The notes: generated by a model not told the origin, from the letters alone. 45,106 nt of DNA from Prevotella sp. (GCA_017965725.1 JAGCPK010000079.1:1-45106); one strand, 5' to 3'. Positions 34,989 to 43,659 are shown, counted from the first letter of the stretch. A program made the numbers and translations.

Positions 34989-35618
34989 TCAATATTTCAT
35001 CTGTTCGAACATTCGCTTGTATGCCTCCACCTTTTTGTCGAAAGCCAAGGGATAGGCTCGCGATGATGAGGGAAGGCGATAAAGCACTATCTGATATCCG
35101 TCCTGATTATACATCCCAGGGATGGATACAAAGATATTGACCTTGGGCATCGTGGGGATGTTGAGTGAGGCGCAGATAGTATCTGTTGCTTTCTCACCTG
35201 TAGTGACAATGGCTTTCAGATGGGGTAAATGAGAGATTAAAGTGGGGATATCCGTAGGCTCCACCACTTCGAGGAACTTGTCAGAGGCATTATCCTGCAG
35301 ACGACGGATGGCTATGGAGGTATCGAAGAAAGCAATACCCTTCTCCTGACAGAATGCCACAATTTGCTCTGTCTTAAATCGCTTCTCCTTCTCATCCACG
35401 AAATGATGGCGGTTGCCAAAGAACACCTCCCCCTCAATGCGCCAGTGGTCGTTGATAAAGTTGGGATAATAGAAATCAATACACCAACGCTTACGCTGTG
35501 GCGGAAAACTGCCTAGAAACAGCACTTTGGCATGTTCTGGCAGAAACGGCACCAGCGGGTGATACTCTACCCCACCTTTGCTCCGTGCAATATTCTCAGT
35601 ATTCAGATAAGACTCCAT
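34989..35618 (-). CDS. Uracil-DNA glycosylase superfamily protein
   Basis: The 209-residue protein has a motif-1 strand and loop LFLGSFPP (about 33-40) and a C-terminal LPSSSRAYP segment resembling UDG motif 2 (LPSxSPAN). These are the landmarks of the uracil-DNA glycosylase superfamily, including single-strand-selective or hypoxanthine-acting members, so base-excision repair is likely but the base is unknown. The ATG at 35618 is preferred because it lies seven bases after the S66 stop, whereas the upstream in-frame start would overlap it. It sits between two murein-recycling genes, 12 bases ahead of murQ. Confidence 0.78.
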   Translation of the reverse strand: MESYLNTENIARSKGGVEYHPLVPFLPEHAKVLFLGSFPPQRKRWCIDFYYPNFINDHWRIEGEVFFGNRHHFVDEKEKRFKTEQIVAFCQEKGIAFFDTSIAIRRLQDNASDKFLEVVEPTDIPTLISHLPHLKAIVTTGEKATDTICASLNIPTMPKVNIFVSIPGMYNQDGYQIVLYRLPSSSRAYPLAFDKKVEAYKRMFEQMKY

Positions 35619-35625
35619 TGTCAAT

Positions 35626-36618
35626 TTAAAAACGGATGCTGGTTCCATCCTGTCCTACTATCAGTTTTACCCTACCACCTTCCACCATCGGATAGTTATA
35701 GCCACTATGATGGCCTACGGGGAAATCATAACAAACAGGGAAATCATAATGTTGCAGATACTCGTGGAGCATCTCGTACATATCGGCAAAGCCGCTCTCT
35801 GGACTCTTATATTTTGAGAAATGGCCTACGATGATACCCTTCAGTCGCGAGAGAATACCTCGGATCTCTATCTGATGGAGCATACGATCCACCTTCGACA
35901 TCCCCTCTCCCGTATCCTCAATAAAGAGTATCAGTCCTTTGTCTGCATGATTCAAAAAGTCATACTTAGAACCTGCCAAGCCACAAAGTACGGACAGATT
36001 GCCGCCCACCAGAATACCCTCTGCCACACCTGGCTGATTCATCGGATGCGCAGGTGCCTTGTAACTGGGGAACTCACCCTGAAGAAGTCGCTGCAAAATG
36101 GCATTCACTGAATCACGCTCACCCCGCATAGAGATACCGTCACACATCGAACAGTGGATACTCATCACACCTGCCGACACCTCTGCACTATGCAAAGCCG
36201 TCACGTCGCTGAAACCCATCAGCCATTTCGGATGATCACGAAACTCTTGCAAGGGGATGCGCCTCAACACCTGCACGGCACCATCGCCACCACGACTGCA
36301 CATGATCGCCTTGACAGTAGAGTCTCTTAACGCCCATAACAGATCTTCCGCCCGTTCATCGGCAGTTCCCGCAAAACCGTGATAACTGCTCCGTACGTGA
36401 GGACCCACCACAGGCACATAGCCCCACTCGCGGAGCGTCTGACAACCCTTGAACACCGTCATGGAATCGGGCACACTTGAGGGTGACACGATGGCAATTG
36501 TATCACCAGCCTTCAATGCTGCAGGCCTCACGAGTCGCTGCTGAGCCTCAACGTCCAGTCCTACGGCTGTCAGCAACCAAAGCAGTGTACACCTTATTAA
36601 TATATAATGATCTTTCAT
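35626..36618 (-). CDS. S66 LD-carboxypeptidase with intact catalytic triad and signal peptide
   Basis: The 330-residue protein has an N-terminal signal sequence (to about EAQQ, residue 27), unusual because the classical LdcA is cytoplasmic. The triad is complete: Ser137 (GFSD), Glu234 (FIED) and His303 (FPVGH). GTADERAEDL, SRGGDG and GGNLS match the family. It would remove D-Ala from murein tetrapeptides, probably in the periplasm. The ATG at 36618 is chosen because translation from upstream codons would mask the signal peptide. It lies 46 bases after DUF2461 and shares an operon with murQ. Compare the triad-less homologue at 720-1700. Confidence 0.9.
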   Translation of the reverse strand: MKDHYILIRCTLLWLLTAVGLDVEAQQRLVRPAALKAGDTIAIVSPSSVPDSMTVFKGCQTLREWGYVPVVGPHVRSSYHGFAGTADERAEDLLWALRDSTVKAIMCSRGGDGAVQVLRRIPLQEFRDHPKWLMGFSDVTALHSAEVSAGVMSIHCSMCDGISMRGERDSVNAILQRLLQGEFPSYKAPAHPMNQPGVAEGILVGGNLSVLCGLAGSKYDFLNHADKGLILFIEDTGEGMSKVDRMLHQIEIRGILSRLKGIIVGHFSKYKSPESGFADMYEMLHEYLQHYDFPVCYDFPVGHHSGYNYPMVEGGRVKLIVGQDGTSIRF

Positions 36619-36664
36619 TTCTCTTCCAATAACACAGGGAATAACGACCATTAATAAAAAATGC

Positions 36665-37390
36665 TTATTCGTAATCGTCAATCACTGAGTTCATGAAATC
36701 CATCATCGGCTTAGCGGCACGGAACATACGCTCCATCTCGTCGAGCCAGCCGTCGCCCTCGAAGAAAGTGTTTGAGACAGCGTGCCAGGCACAATAGTCC
36801 TTCAGACGCAAATAGTTGACATGCGGCCAGTCTTTAGGAAAGCCTGAGGGACACGTTTTTAACTTCGCCAACCCGAACCCCTGAGGCAGATCCCAACTGT
36901 CAATGTCCGTCGGTGAGTCAGTGCCGTAAACATCATCACTACCGAAGTATTTCTCGAACTCCTCATTCTTCACACACTTGAGCCACTCCGCCGTATTCGC
37001 CATCATCTCGTTACGACACGATGTCAGGATATTCGTCGGCAACCAATAGTTTCCCACGGCCAACAAACAGTGATCTGGCTCGAAATGAATATAGTAGCCG
37101 CCCCTCAGCGCCTTCTTGCTCTTGGCGTTGATATAGGCACCTAAATGATTCTTGTAGGGTGACTTATCGGGCGAGAATCGGGTGTCGCGATAGAAACGAT
37201 AAGTACAATCCATCACCGTAACATGAGCAATCTCTGGGTCGAAGGTCACAACCCGGTCCAATGCCTGCTGCACACCCTGTTCAAACTCAGCCCTGACAGC
37301 CTCATATTCCTTCTTATGTTTGAGAAACCACTCGCGGTTATTATTGGTCATTACCTGGCGCAGGAACTTCAATATTCTCTTCTGATCCAT
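36665..37390 (-). CDS. DUF2461 (TIGR02453) family protein
   Basis: The 241-residue cytosolic protein matches DUF2461, with NNNREWFLKHKKEYE near the N-terminus, FYRDTRFSPDKSPYKNHLG, and GGYYIHFEP in the middle, all typical of the family. No biochemical role has been established for the family that I can rely on. The ATG at 37390 is chosen; a GTG at 37411 would overlap the GH30 stop by four bases and is a valid alternative. It is the third gene of the six-gene minus-strand unit. Confidence 0.88.
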   Translation of the reverse strand: MDQKRILKFLRQVMTNNNREWFLKHKKEYEAVRAEFEQGVQQALDRVVTFDPEIAHVTVMDCTYRFYRDTRFSPDKSPYKNHLGAYINAKSKKALRGGYYIHFEPDHCLLAVGNYWLPTNILTSCRNEMMANTAEWLKCVKNEEFEKYFGSDDVYGTDSPTDIDSWDLPQGFGLAKLKTCPSGFPKDWPHVNYLRLKDYCAWHAVSNTFFEGDGWLDEMERMFRAAKPMMDFMNSVIDDYE

Positions 37391-37407
37391 CGATGATATT
37401 TTATATT

Positions 37408-38849
37408 TCACAAATTTATAGGTATGACCAAAGTTGTGATGCTCTGTGCGGGCATATTCAGGATAAGAGTAGTGCCGTCAATCCCGATACTGTCGAAAAC
37501 ATCTGCTAGATTCTCCTCTGCTGAGGTGCGATAGGCGCTAATGTCGCTTCGGAGGGGCATGTTCGGGAATCGGGAGAGGTCTATCATATGCGTCTTGGCG
37601 GCGAGGCCCTCATTGAGGGAAACAATCACCAGCGTATCCCGATGGGCACTGATGGCAGCAAGCGACTGGTCGCATCCTGACGCAACGAAGTCATAACCTC
37701 CTTGAATAAAACGTGAGCACTGCTGTCGCACATAGTAGTTTTTTACCTTAGCGTAAGTCTGGGTAGCAAAGTTGCCTCGGATAGTACACCATTGGTCGTT
37801 AGTCTCCTCCATATACTGCCAGTCTATCCAGGCCTCAGGCTGTATATAACGCATGTCGTCGAAAAGCCGTTGCATCAGACTAAGGTTACCTGCGATACCC
37901 CTGCCACCAGCGCCCGTCTCACTCATCCATAGGTGCTTACCCGTCTTTCGGGCCAACTCTCCATAGCGAGCCTTCTCTTCATTGCTGCCGCCATAGGTAT
38001 GGGTGTTCCATTGGCCTACATATTTGTCGATTCCTGCCGAGGCATAGCGATTCATACCTTCTATAGCCTGTCCGACACTGGTCTCGTCGGCAGCAGAAAT
38101 CACCGTACTGAGTCCTGACTCACGCAAGATTGGCTCAAGTACCTGAATAAATCTAATCTGCGACTCATAGTCGAAATGACAACCTTCCTGAGAACCATTG
38201 GCGTGCCAATAGTTAGTAGCCGACTCATTGAAAGGTGCGAGTGTCTTGAACTCAATGCCATAGACATCCTTGTAGTGCTTACATACATCGACGAGATAGT
38301 GGGCGAACGCCTCATAACACTCTGGTCGCAGGTTGTCCTTGCCACCATCGGTATTGCCACTCACACAACCACTGTAGGTCATATAATAAGGACAAGAGTT
38401 GCTGAATGCCTCGAATACGGCATCTGGTCGTTTCTCCTTAATCTTCAGCATAATCTTACGCTGGGCAGCATCGCGCTCCCAATGGTAGGTGTCGTCGAAG
38501 GAATCTTTGAATCCTTCCATCTCAGCACGAAGGCCCTTCCCCTGTCCCATATGGTGAGGCGTGCAATGGTGGTTCTGAGGGTCGTCGCCACCACCGATGT
38601 TATAACGGAAAATACTGTAGTTGAGGCCCTCAGGACTGACGAGCCATGTGATAATCTCGTCAATCTTCTCGTCCGACCACTTGCCACACTGACCTGCCCA
38701 CCAGCACAGTGACACACCCCAGCCCTCAAAATGCTGGCGCACTTTTTGGGGGTTGACCTCATAGCGAATGGTGTCACCCACCGCCTTGGCCTGTCCCAAG
38801 CCACTGCACTCGTCATACAGCAAATGATCACAAGAAGCCGCTTCATCAT
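37408..38849 (-). CDS. GH30-family glycosidase (endo-beta-1,6-galactanase type) with apparent frameshift after the signal peptide
   Basis: The catalytic frame (37408 to about 38823, 471 codons) has FEGWGVSLCWWAGQ near its start, the acid/base Glu in APFNES and the nucleophile Glu in WMSETGAGG, with a C-terminal beta domain, all as in GH30 endo-1,6-galactanases. That frame has only a TTG start and no signal peptide. In another frame, the ATG at 38849 (one base after the phosphatase stop) encodes MMKRLLVIICCMTSAVAW, a clear signal peptide. One extra base near the GGG run at 38795-38797 would join them as ...SAVAWGQAKAVG. The total length of 1442 bases is one short of a multiple of three. This is either a real inactivating deletion or a sequence error. 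Confidence 0.85.
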
Positions 38850-38850
38850 T

Positions 38851-39705
38851 TTAGAGTCTTACCACCTTGCCATTCCGACTCACCACGATGCCACGTGTAG
38901 AGGCTGTGGCGGGGGTGCCACTCAACGTATAGACGGGGGCATCCTCTGACGATTGATTAGCAGTTGTAACAGAACGCACAGAGGACGGAGTGTTCTTAGC
39001 CTTGAATTCCTCACGTGCTTTCTTCATCTGTTCCAGGAAACGCTCACTGGTATGCAGACGGGCATAGGCCGCCGATGCAGCCAAACGCGCTGCATCCGTA
39101 TCACTCTGCCAATGGGCTCCTACCACGATGCGGTTCTCACCATAGCGGTAACCACGAGTCAGAATCTCGTTGGCACGGTCGGGATTGATTTCCATCATCA
39201 GCAAAGCCGAACTCCAACCCAACAGGGTATGACCAGAAGGATAAGAGCCATTCTTGCTTAGACTTTCCTCATCCTCAGGGGTGAGCGTCCCCTCGTTGAA
39301 GCGCATGAAGGGACGACGACGCATATACTTTCTCTTAGGCAGTGTGCAAATACTATCACAGGTGGCTGTTCCCTCTAACAACACCTTATAGATCTCAGGT
39401 GTATCCTCCTTTGTGACTTTCATACCAAAAGCCTCTTCAAACTCCTCAAGAATCGTTTCCAACCCATAGACGGCATCACGTTTAGCCTCATCGGCACGCT
39501 CAGGATCCTTACGCATCTCCTTGCCCCAGAAGTAGCGATAAATGTCGTTGGAGAACGCCACCGAAGTGCTGTCGGGCGGACCAGGCATGAAGACCATCAT
39601 GTCGGGCATCTCTGCCGTTGTGAAATACGCATCAACTTTCTCATCCTGTGCTTGCACGGTTGTGGCAAGGCAGAAGCAAATCATCATCAAATAGTTCTTT
39701 TTCAT
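38851..39705 (-). CDS. Class A acid phosphatase (PAP2/PhoN type), secreted
   Basis: The 284-residue protein has a signal peptide (ending VQAQ, residue 20) and the complete PAP2 motif: K124-x6-R131-P132, PSGH 156-159, and R192-x5-His198-x3-Asp202. It should release inorganic phosphate from phosphomonoesters in the periplasm or outside. The last 28 residues (about 257-284: PVYTLSG, then RGIVVSRNGKVVR) resemble the C-terminal tails of secreted Prevotella proteins, with a conserved YxLxG then GI-NGK-VV layout that may be a type IX-type sorting or anchoring signal. It is the first gene of the six-gene unit and is one base from the GH30 start. Confidence 0.92.
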   Translation of the reverse strand: MKKNYLMMICFCLATTVQAQDEKVDAYFTTAEMPDMMVFMPGPPDSTSVAFSNDIYRYFWGKEMRKDPERADEAKRDAVYGLETILEEFEEAFGMKVTKEDTPEIYKVLLEGTATCDSICTLPKRKYMRRRPFMRFNEGTLTPEDEESLSKNGSYPSGHTLLGWSSALLMMEINPDRANEILTRGYRYGENRIVVGAHWQSDTDAARLAASAAYARLHTSERFLEQMKKAREEFKAKNTPSSVRSVTTANQSSEDAPVYTLSGTPATASTRGIVVSRNGKVVRL

Positions 39706-39733
39706 TGTTCCTGTTATTTCGTTAATAATGCTG

Positions 39734-39765
39734 CAAAGATATATATATTATTTCATTTCACCAAA
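39734..39765 (-). promoter_or_regulatory. Promoter of the phosphatase-GH30-DUF2461-S66-UDG-MurQ unit
   Basis: On the minus strand TTTG (39765-39762) and TATCTTTG (39741-39734) are 20 bases apart. The -7 element lies 28 bases before the ATG at 39705. Confidence 0.65.
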
Positions 39766-39796
39766 TATTATTCTATTATCTTCATCATCAAAAACG

Positions 39797-40849
39797 CTAA
39801 TATCTTTTTGGTAACTGGTATATCCATTTTGCTAATCTGACACGAAGGTAATCAATGGATATGCAAACGACAAAGATTAGAAGAGTGATGATAATACAAA
39901 CAAACGGTAATAAAAAGAGATGGCAACTGTCCAGCCATCCAGAGACAGTTTTCCATAGCCAACTATCAACTACTGGTTGGGTATGGATAATATATACCGC
40001 AAAAGACAAGGGAGCAATAGCATATATGGCACTCCTTAATGCTGGCCATCGGATATTCCACTGTTTCACCCACATGAAAAGAGCTACAGACATAGGTAAT
40101 ACCAGACCGTTGTATGCCATTGCATAAATCATAAATTGCGTGTTTCCCACATATATATTTTTATATAATGTATAGGCAAACATGATCGCAAGTATTCCCC
40201 CCAAAGCAATAACGGGAAAACTTCTATTGTCATCTTTGTCATCATGATATCGTCGTATGTAACCTCCTATGAGAAACAGATAGACGAAAAGAAGTATCTG
40301 CTGAGGATCCATCAAGAAATGACCAAGAAATAATTGAAAACACACAATACCTCCCAATATCAAAACGATTTGATATTGACGCTTGGAAACGTGCTTCATC
40401 AGCATTGCCAATAGAGGAGCAACGAGAATAAGGGCTAGATAGGAAGTAACAAACCAATAGGTATTTGAAAGGATTGGTGTTGCATTCTCTAATAAGTCGT
40501 TCCAACAAAATTGTATTAAGGATAATGCTACAGCCAAGAGATAAATGCCAACAGCATAAAACCATGTTTCACTCCATATTCTCCAGATGCCCTTCCAGCG
40601 GAATTGCGTTTTATCTATCAGAAAATAGCCCGAAATCAGAATATAACAATTCACACTAGGAAGGGCCAGCAGTTTCATGAGTTCGAGAATGCCCCACAGA
40701 ATTGCTCGCCAAGGCGTGGAGACATCAATACTGAAGTTGTCGTAAATCTGTAATCCATAATTGAATACATGATTCATTACAACACCACACATGGCCAAGA
40801 TTCGAAGTAATTCGAACTGAACCATACGCTTGGCAGAGTTATTATCCAT
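39797..40849 (-). CDS. Acyltransferase 3-family membrane protein
   Basis: The 350-residue protein has about ten hydrophobic helices and the pattern of acyltransferase 3 (OafA/YrhL-like) proteins: a short basic N-terminus with RMVQFELLRILAMCGVVMNHVFNYG split over 8-32, including the characteristic Arg and His residues. Such enzymes O-acetylate surface polysaccharides or membrane lipids. The ATG at 40849 is chosen because the frame further upstream crosses the promoter. It is a single-gene unit with codon choice more A+T-rich than its neighbours, which may hint at separate acquisition. No polysaccharide synthesis genes are near. Confidence 0.85.
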   Translation of the reverse strand: MDNNSAKRMVQFELLRILAMCGVVMNHVFNYGLQIYDNFSIDVSTPWRAILWGILELMKLLALPSVNCYILISGYFLIDKTQFRWKGIWRIWSETWFYAVGIYLLAVALSLIQFCWNDLLENATPILSNTYWFVTSYLALILVAPLLAMLMKHVSKRQYQIVLILGGIVCFQLFLGHFLMDPQQILLFVYLFLIGGYIRRYHDDKDDNRSFPVIALGGILAIMFAYTLYKNIYVGNTQFMIYAMAYNGLVLPMSVALFMWVKQWNIRWPALRSAIYAIAPLSFAVYIIHTQPVVDSWLWKTVSGWLDSCHLFLLPFVCIIITLLIFVVCISIDYLRVRLAKWIYQLPKRY

Positions 40850-40885
40850 TTTCACAATAAAGAGAATACCAACCTTTAAACGCAG

Positions 40886-40915
40886 CAAAGATACGAAAAA
40901 ATGCACAAAACCAAA
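40886..40915 (-). promoter_or_regulatory. Promoter of the acyltransferase gene
   Basis: On the minus strand TTTG (40915-40912) and TATCTTTG (40893-40886) are 18 bases apart. The TTTG is half of the palindrome at 40911-40925. Confidence 0.55.
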
Positions 40916-40925
40916 TAAAATTTGG
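40911..40925. promoter_or_regulatory. Palindrome CCAAATaaaATTTGG between two divergent promoters
   Basis: A perfect 6-bp inverted repeat with a three-base centre. Its right arm carries the TTTG at 40921-40924 placed as -33 for the EamA promoter, and its left arm carries the complementary TTTG placed as -33 for the acyltransferase promoter. Confidence 0.5.
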
Positions 40926-40953
40926 TGCAAAAAAAACAAAATGAGTACCTTTG
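40921..40953 (+). promoter_or_regulatory. Promoter of the EamA transporter gene
   Basis: TTTG at 40921-40924 and TACCTTTG at 40946-40953 are 21 bases apart. The -7 element ends eight bases before the ATG at 40962. Confidence 0.6.
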
Positions 40954-40961
40954 CAGCCAGA

Positions 40962-41831
40962 ATGAACGAGACGAAGAAGGGTTTTATACAATTGCACCTG
41001 AGTGTGCTGTTGGCAGGCTTTACAGGCTTGTTCGGACGACTGATTACACTCAACGAGGTGGATATCGTGTGGTATCGCATGCTTTTCACCACGTGCATTC
41101 TGTTGGTGTTTACAGGATCGCCTCGCGTCGGATGGCGGAAATTCCTGCAACTCTGTGGATGCGGAGCACTGTTGGGATTCCACTGGATACTTTTCTATGG
41201 CAGCATCAAGGCATCGAATGTCTCTATAGGTGTCATCTGCTTCTCGCTAATAGGATTCTTCACAGCGATTTTTGAGCCTCTTATTTTCAAGAAACGCTTT
41301 TCTGGCCTCGAACTGCTCTTCTCGTTGATTACCGTTGCCGGTGTGATGTGCATCTTCTCACTTGACGCCCGCTATCGATATGGCATCATGATCGGTGTGG
41401 CATCATCGGCCGTCTGCGCCCTCTATGCCATCTGCAACAAGAAGGTTAGTGTGGGCGTCCGCAGTCGTACAGTGCTGATGTATCAGATGTCTGGCGGACT
41501 TATCGTCATATCGGTCATCATCCCCGTTTATCTCTGGTTCTTTCCCAGCACGCAGCCCGTCATGGTCATCCCAGAGGGCACGAACCTTTGGTTCATGCTC
41601 TGTCACGCGTTATTCTGCACCGTTGGCATGTATCTCCTGCAGATTCAGGCTTTGAAACGTCTCTCTGCCTTTACCGTCAATCTGACATACAACCTTGAAC
41701 CCTGCTACACGATTATCCTCGCCTTCCTCATCTTTGGCGAAGGTCGCGAAATCAATTTTTCCTTCTATCTCGGCATTACTCTCATCTTATTCAGCGTTTT
41801 CCTACAATCGATGAAGGTCTGGAAGAAATAG
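40962..41831 (+). CDS. EamA/DMT-family transporter
   Basis: The 289-residue protein has ten predicted membrane helices arranged as two EamA repeats (about 8-135 and 148-285), as in drug/metabolite transporters that export metabolites or amino acids. The ATG at 40962 is set by the -7 element eight bases upstream; the frame is open further back but crosses the promoter. The substrate cannot be inferred. It is a single-gene unit. Confidence 0.9.
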   Translation: MNETKKGFIQLHLSVLLAGFTGLFGRLITLNEVDIVWYRMLFTTCILLVFTGSPRVGWRKFLQLCGCGALLGFHWILFYGSIKASNVSIGVICFSLIGFFTAIFEPLIFKKRFSGLELLFSLITVAGVMCIFSLDARYRYGIMIGVASSAVCALYAICNKKVSVGVRSRTVLMYQMSGGLIVISVIIPVYLWFFPSTQPVMVIPEGTNLWFMLCHALFCTVGMYLLQIQALKRLSAFTVNLTYNLEPCYTIILAFLIFGEGREINFSFYLGITLILFSVFLQSMKVWKK

Positions 41832-41885
41832 GGAAATCATCCGTAAGAATAGGGGTTTTCCTGCACGAGTCATAGATATTTTTCG

Positions 41886-41893
41886 TATTTTTG
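41886..41893 (+). promoter_or_regulatory. Promoter -7 element of the SIMPL gene
   Basis: TATTTTTG ends 21 bases before the ATG at 41915. No exact TTTG at -33. Confidence 0.55.
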
Positions 41894-41914
41894 CAGCGTC
41901 AATATAATAAATAT

Positions 41915-42613
41915 ATGTATATGAAAGAGAATCGGATTATTGCATCGGCCCTCATCGCTGTGGGCATCTTGTGTATGGGTTGGTTTATCAAGGCTGGCAT
42001 TGACAACTTTGCCAACAAGGATCGTAAGGTCACTGTCAAGGGCTTGGCAGAACGCGAAGTGCCTGCCGACAAGGTAACGTGGAGCATCGGCACAAAGGTC
42101 ACAGGTAATGACCTGCCCCTACTCTATGAGAACATCAATACCCAAACAGATAAAATCAAAAGGTTCTTGCGACAGAACGGTCTCGAAGAGAAGGAAATTA
42201 CAGTGAATCCTCCCACAATCAGCGACCTGGAGGCTCGCGAATGGGGCGACAACAACAAGAGTTTCCGCTATATTGTATCAACGAACATTACTGTAGCAAC
42301 GAATAAGGTAACAGAAGTCAACAAGGCCATCTTCAAGCAGGCAGAACTACTGAAACAGGGTGTAGCCATCGAGAACAGTAATGCCCAGTATGAATATGCC
42401 TCGTTCCAACAGATGAAGCCAGAGATGATGGCTGAGGCTATCAAGAACGCACAGAAGACGGCAGAGCAGTTCGCAGAAGCGAGCAAGTCAGACTTAGGCC
42501 CTATTCAGACAGCAGGACAAGGGCAGTTTGAAATCGAAGACCGCGACCAGAACACCCCATACATTAAGAAACTGCGCGTCGTGACCACCATCACCTACTC
42601 GCTGAAAGACTGA
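41915..42613 (+). CDS. SIMPL-domain (DUF541) protein, membrane anchored
   Basis: The 232-residue protein has an N-terminal hydrophobic helix (about 9-28), probably a membrane anchor, then a SIMPL domain beginning [18 protein letters not shown] and ending in a VVTTITYSL strand. SIMPL/BP26-type proteins form periplasmic or surface oligomers of uncertain role. The ATG at 41915 is used; the in-frame ATG at 41921 is equally possible. It is a single-gene unit, convergent with the second EamA gene 13 bases on. Confidence 0.88.
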   Translation: MYMKENRIIASALIAVGILCMGWFIKAGIDNFANKDRKVTVKGLAEREVPADKVTWSIGTKVTGNDLPLLYENINTQTDKIKRFLRQNGLEEKEITVNPPTISDLEAREWGDNNKSFRYIVSTNITVATNKVTEVNKAIFKQAELLKQGVAIENSNAQYEYASFQQMKPEMMAEAIKNAQKTAEQFAEASKSDLGPIQTAGQGQFEIEDRDQNTPYIKKLRVVTTITYSLKD

Positions 42614-42626
42614 TGAAATAGAACTC

Positions 42627-43559
42627 CTACACTAAGAAAAACAGGCTGACCCCAATGACGGAGATAATGGCTCCAAGTACGGCTCGCCAGGTGATCTTCT
42701 CATGGAAGAGCCAATAGGAGGGCAAAAGGATGATAATGGGTGTCATCGCCATCAGTGTAGAAGCAATGCCTGCTGCCGTATATTGCACAGCCATCAGGGA
42801 AAAACCGACTCCCACAAAGGGACCGAAGATTGTTGTAGCCGTAGCCACACTTAGTCCTTTTTTATCGTGCATCGCCTCGCGTAAAGGCTCCATTCCATCG
42901 CGAAAATAAAGCAAAAACAAGAATCCTATGACACCAGCAATACAACGATAGAAGTTGGCACTGAAAGGCACCAGCCATTCAGGCATACCAGCCTCAGCAA
43001 TCATCGATGCCTCATAATGATCCATACCGATCTTACTCAGTACAAGTCCGACACCCTGACAAATGGCGGCTCCAATGGCAAATAACACACCATTCAAGGG
43101 CAGTTTCAACGATACCCTGTGGTGCTCTCCTCGCCCCAAAACAGAAATGCTGATACCCAGAAGCGTCACCAGCATAGCCACGATGCTCATAGCCCTCATC
43201 TGCTGCCCTAGCGTCACCCAGGCCATCAGCGCAGCCGACAGCGGAGCCAGCGTCATAAACAACTGTCCATATCGTGAACCAATGATAATATAACACTGAA
43301 ACAGACAGAAGTCACCGATAACATAGCCCACAAGTCCTGACAGCAACATCCACCCAGCGGCTTCTGGCGAAGCCCCTGCTGGCAACGGATTACCTGTCAC
43401 AACGCCAAATAGAACCAGCGAGAACAGTAATGCCAGAACCATACGCAGCACGTTCAGTGTCAGGTTACCTAACCGCTTCGAGCCAAATTCGCTCAGCAGT
43501 GCCGTCGCCGTCCATGAAAACGCTACGCCTATTGAAATTAGTTCACCTATATAAGTCAC
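42627..43559 (-). CDS. EamA/DMT-family transporter
   Basis: The 310-residue protein has ten predicted helices in two EamA repeats. The longest frame begins with TTG at 43583, but that codon overlaps the -7 element TACCTTTG (43588-43581), so transcription must start later; the first usable codon after it is the GTG at 43559, giving VTYIGELISIGVAFSW as the N-terminus. A GTG start is unusual here. Compared with the EamA protein at 40962 the sequence is clearly different. The substrate is unknown. Confidence 0.85.
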   Translation of the reverse strand: MTYIGELISIGVAFSWTATALLSEFGSKRLGNLTLNVLRMVLALLFSLVLFGVVTGNPLPAGASPEAAGWMLLSGLVGYVIGDFCLFQCYIIIGSRYGQLFMTLAPLSAALMAWVTLGQQMRAMSIVAMLVTLLGISISVLGRGEHHRVSLKLPLNGVLFAIGAAICQGVGLVLSKIGMDHYEASMIAEAGMPEWLVPFSANFYRCIAGVIGFLFLLYFRDGMEPLREAMHDKKGLSVATATTIFGPFVGVGFSLMAVQYTAAGIASTLMAMTPIIILLPSYWLFHEKITWRAVLGAIISVIGVSLFFLV

Positions 43560-43580
43560 CGTCTGTTTTGTTTGTGCCCG

Positions 43581-43612
43581 CAAAGGTACAACTTAATAGT
43601 GAACCCAACAAA
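43581..43612 (-). promoter_or_regulatory. Promoter of the second EamA gene
   Basis: On the minus strand TTTG (43612-43609) and TACCTTTG (43588-43581) are 20 bases apart. The -7 element lies 21 bases before the GTG at 43559. Confidence 0.65.
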
Positions 43613-43621
43613 TAATTGTGG

Positions 43622-43659
43622 AAAAAAAACCTCGCCATTAGGATAAAACCTATGACGAG
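43622..43659 (-). terminator. Intrinsic terminator after the cytidylate-kinase-like gene
   Basis: On the minus strand CTCGTCATAGG pairs imperfectly with CCTAATGGCGAG and is followed by GGTTTTTTTT. The 43589-43735 gap holds this hairpin, the EamA promoter and no gene. Confidence 0.7.

Noticed and set aside
38795-38849. Programmed -1 ribosomal frameshift in GH30
   Set aside because: No slippery heptamer of the X-XXY-YYZ form and no following pseudoknot could be seen near the frame change; a one-base deletion or sequence error is simpler.
39797-41098. Longer open frames extending the acyltransferase, MscS, EamA and LOG genes upstream
   Set aside because: The extensions run through the -7 promoter elements and are unlike the families; internal ATG (or GTG) starts downstream of the promoters were used.
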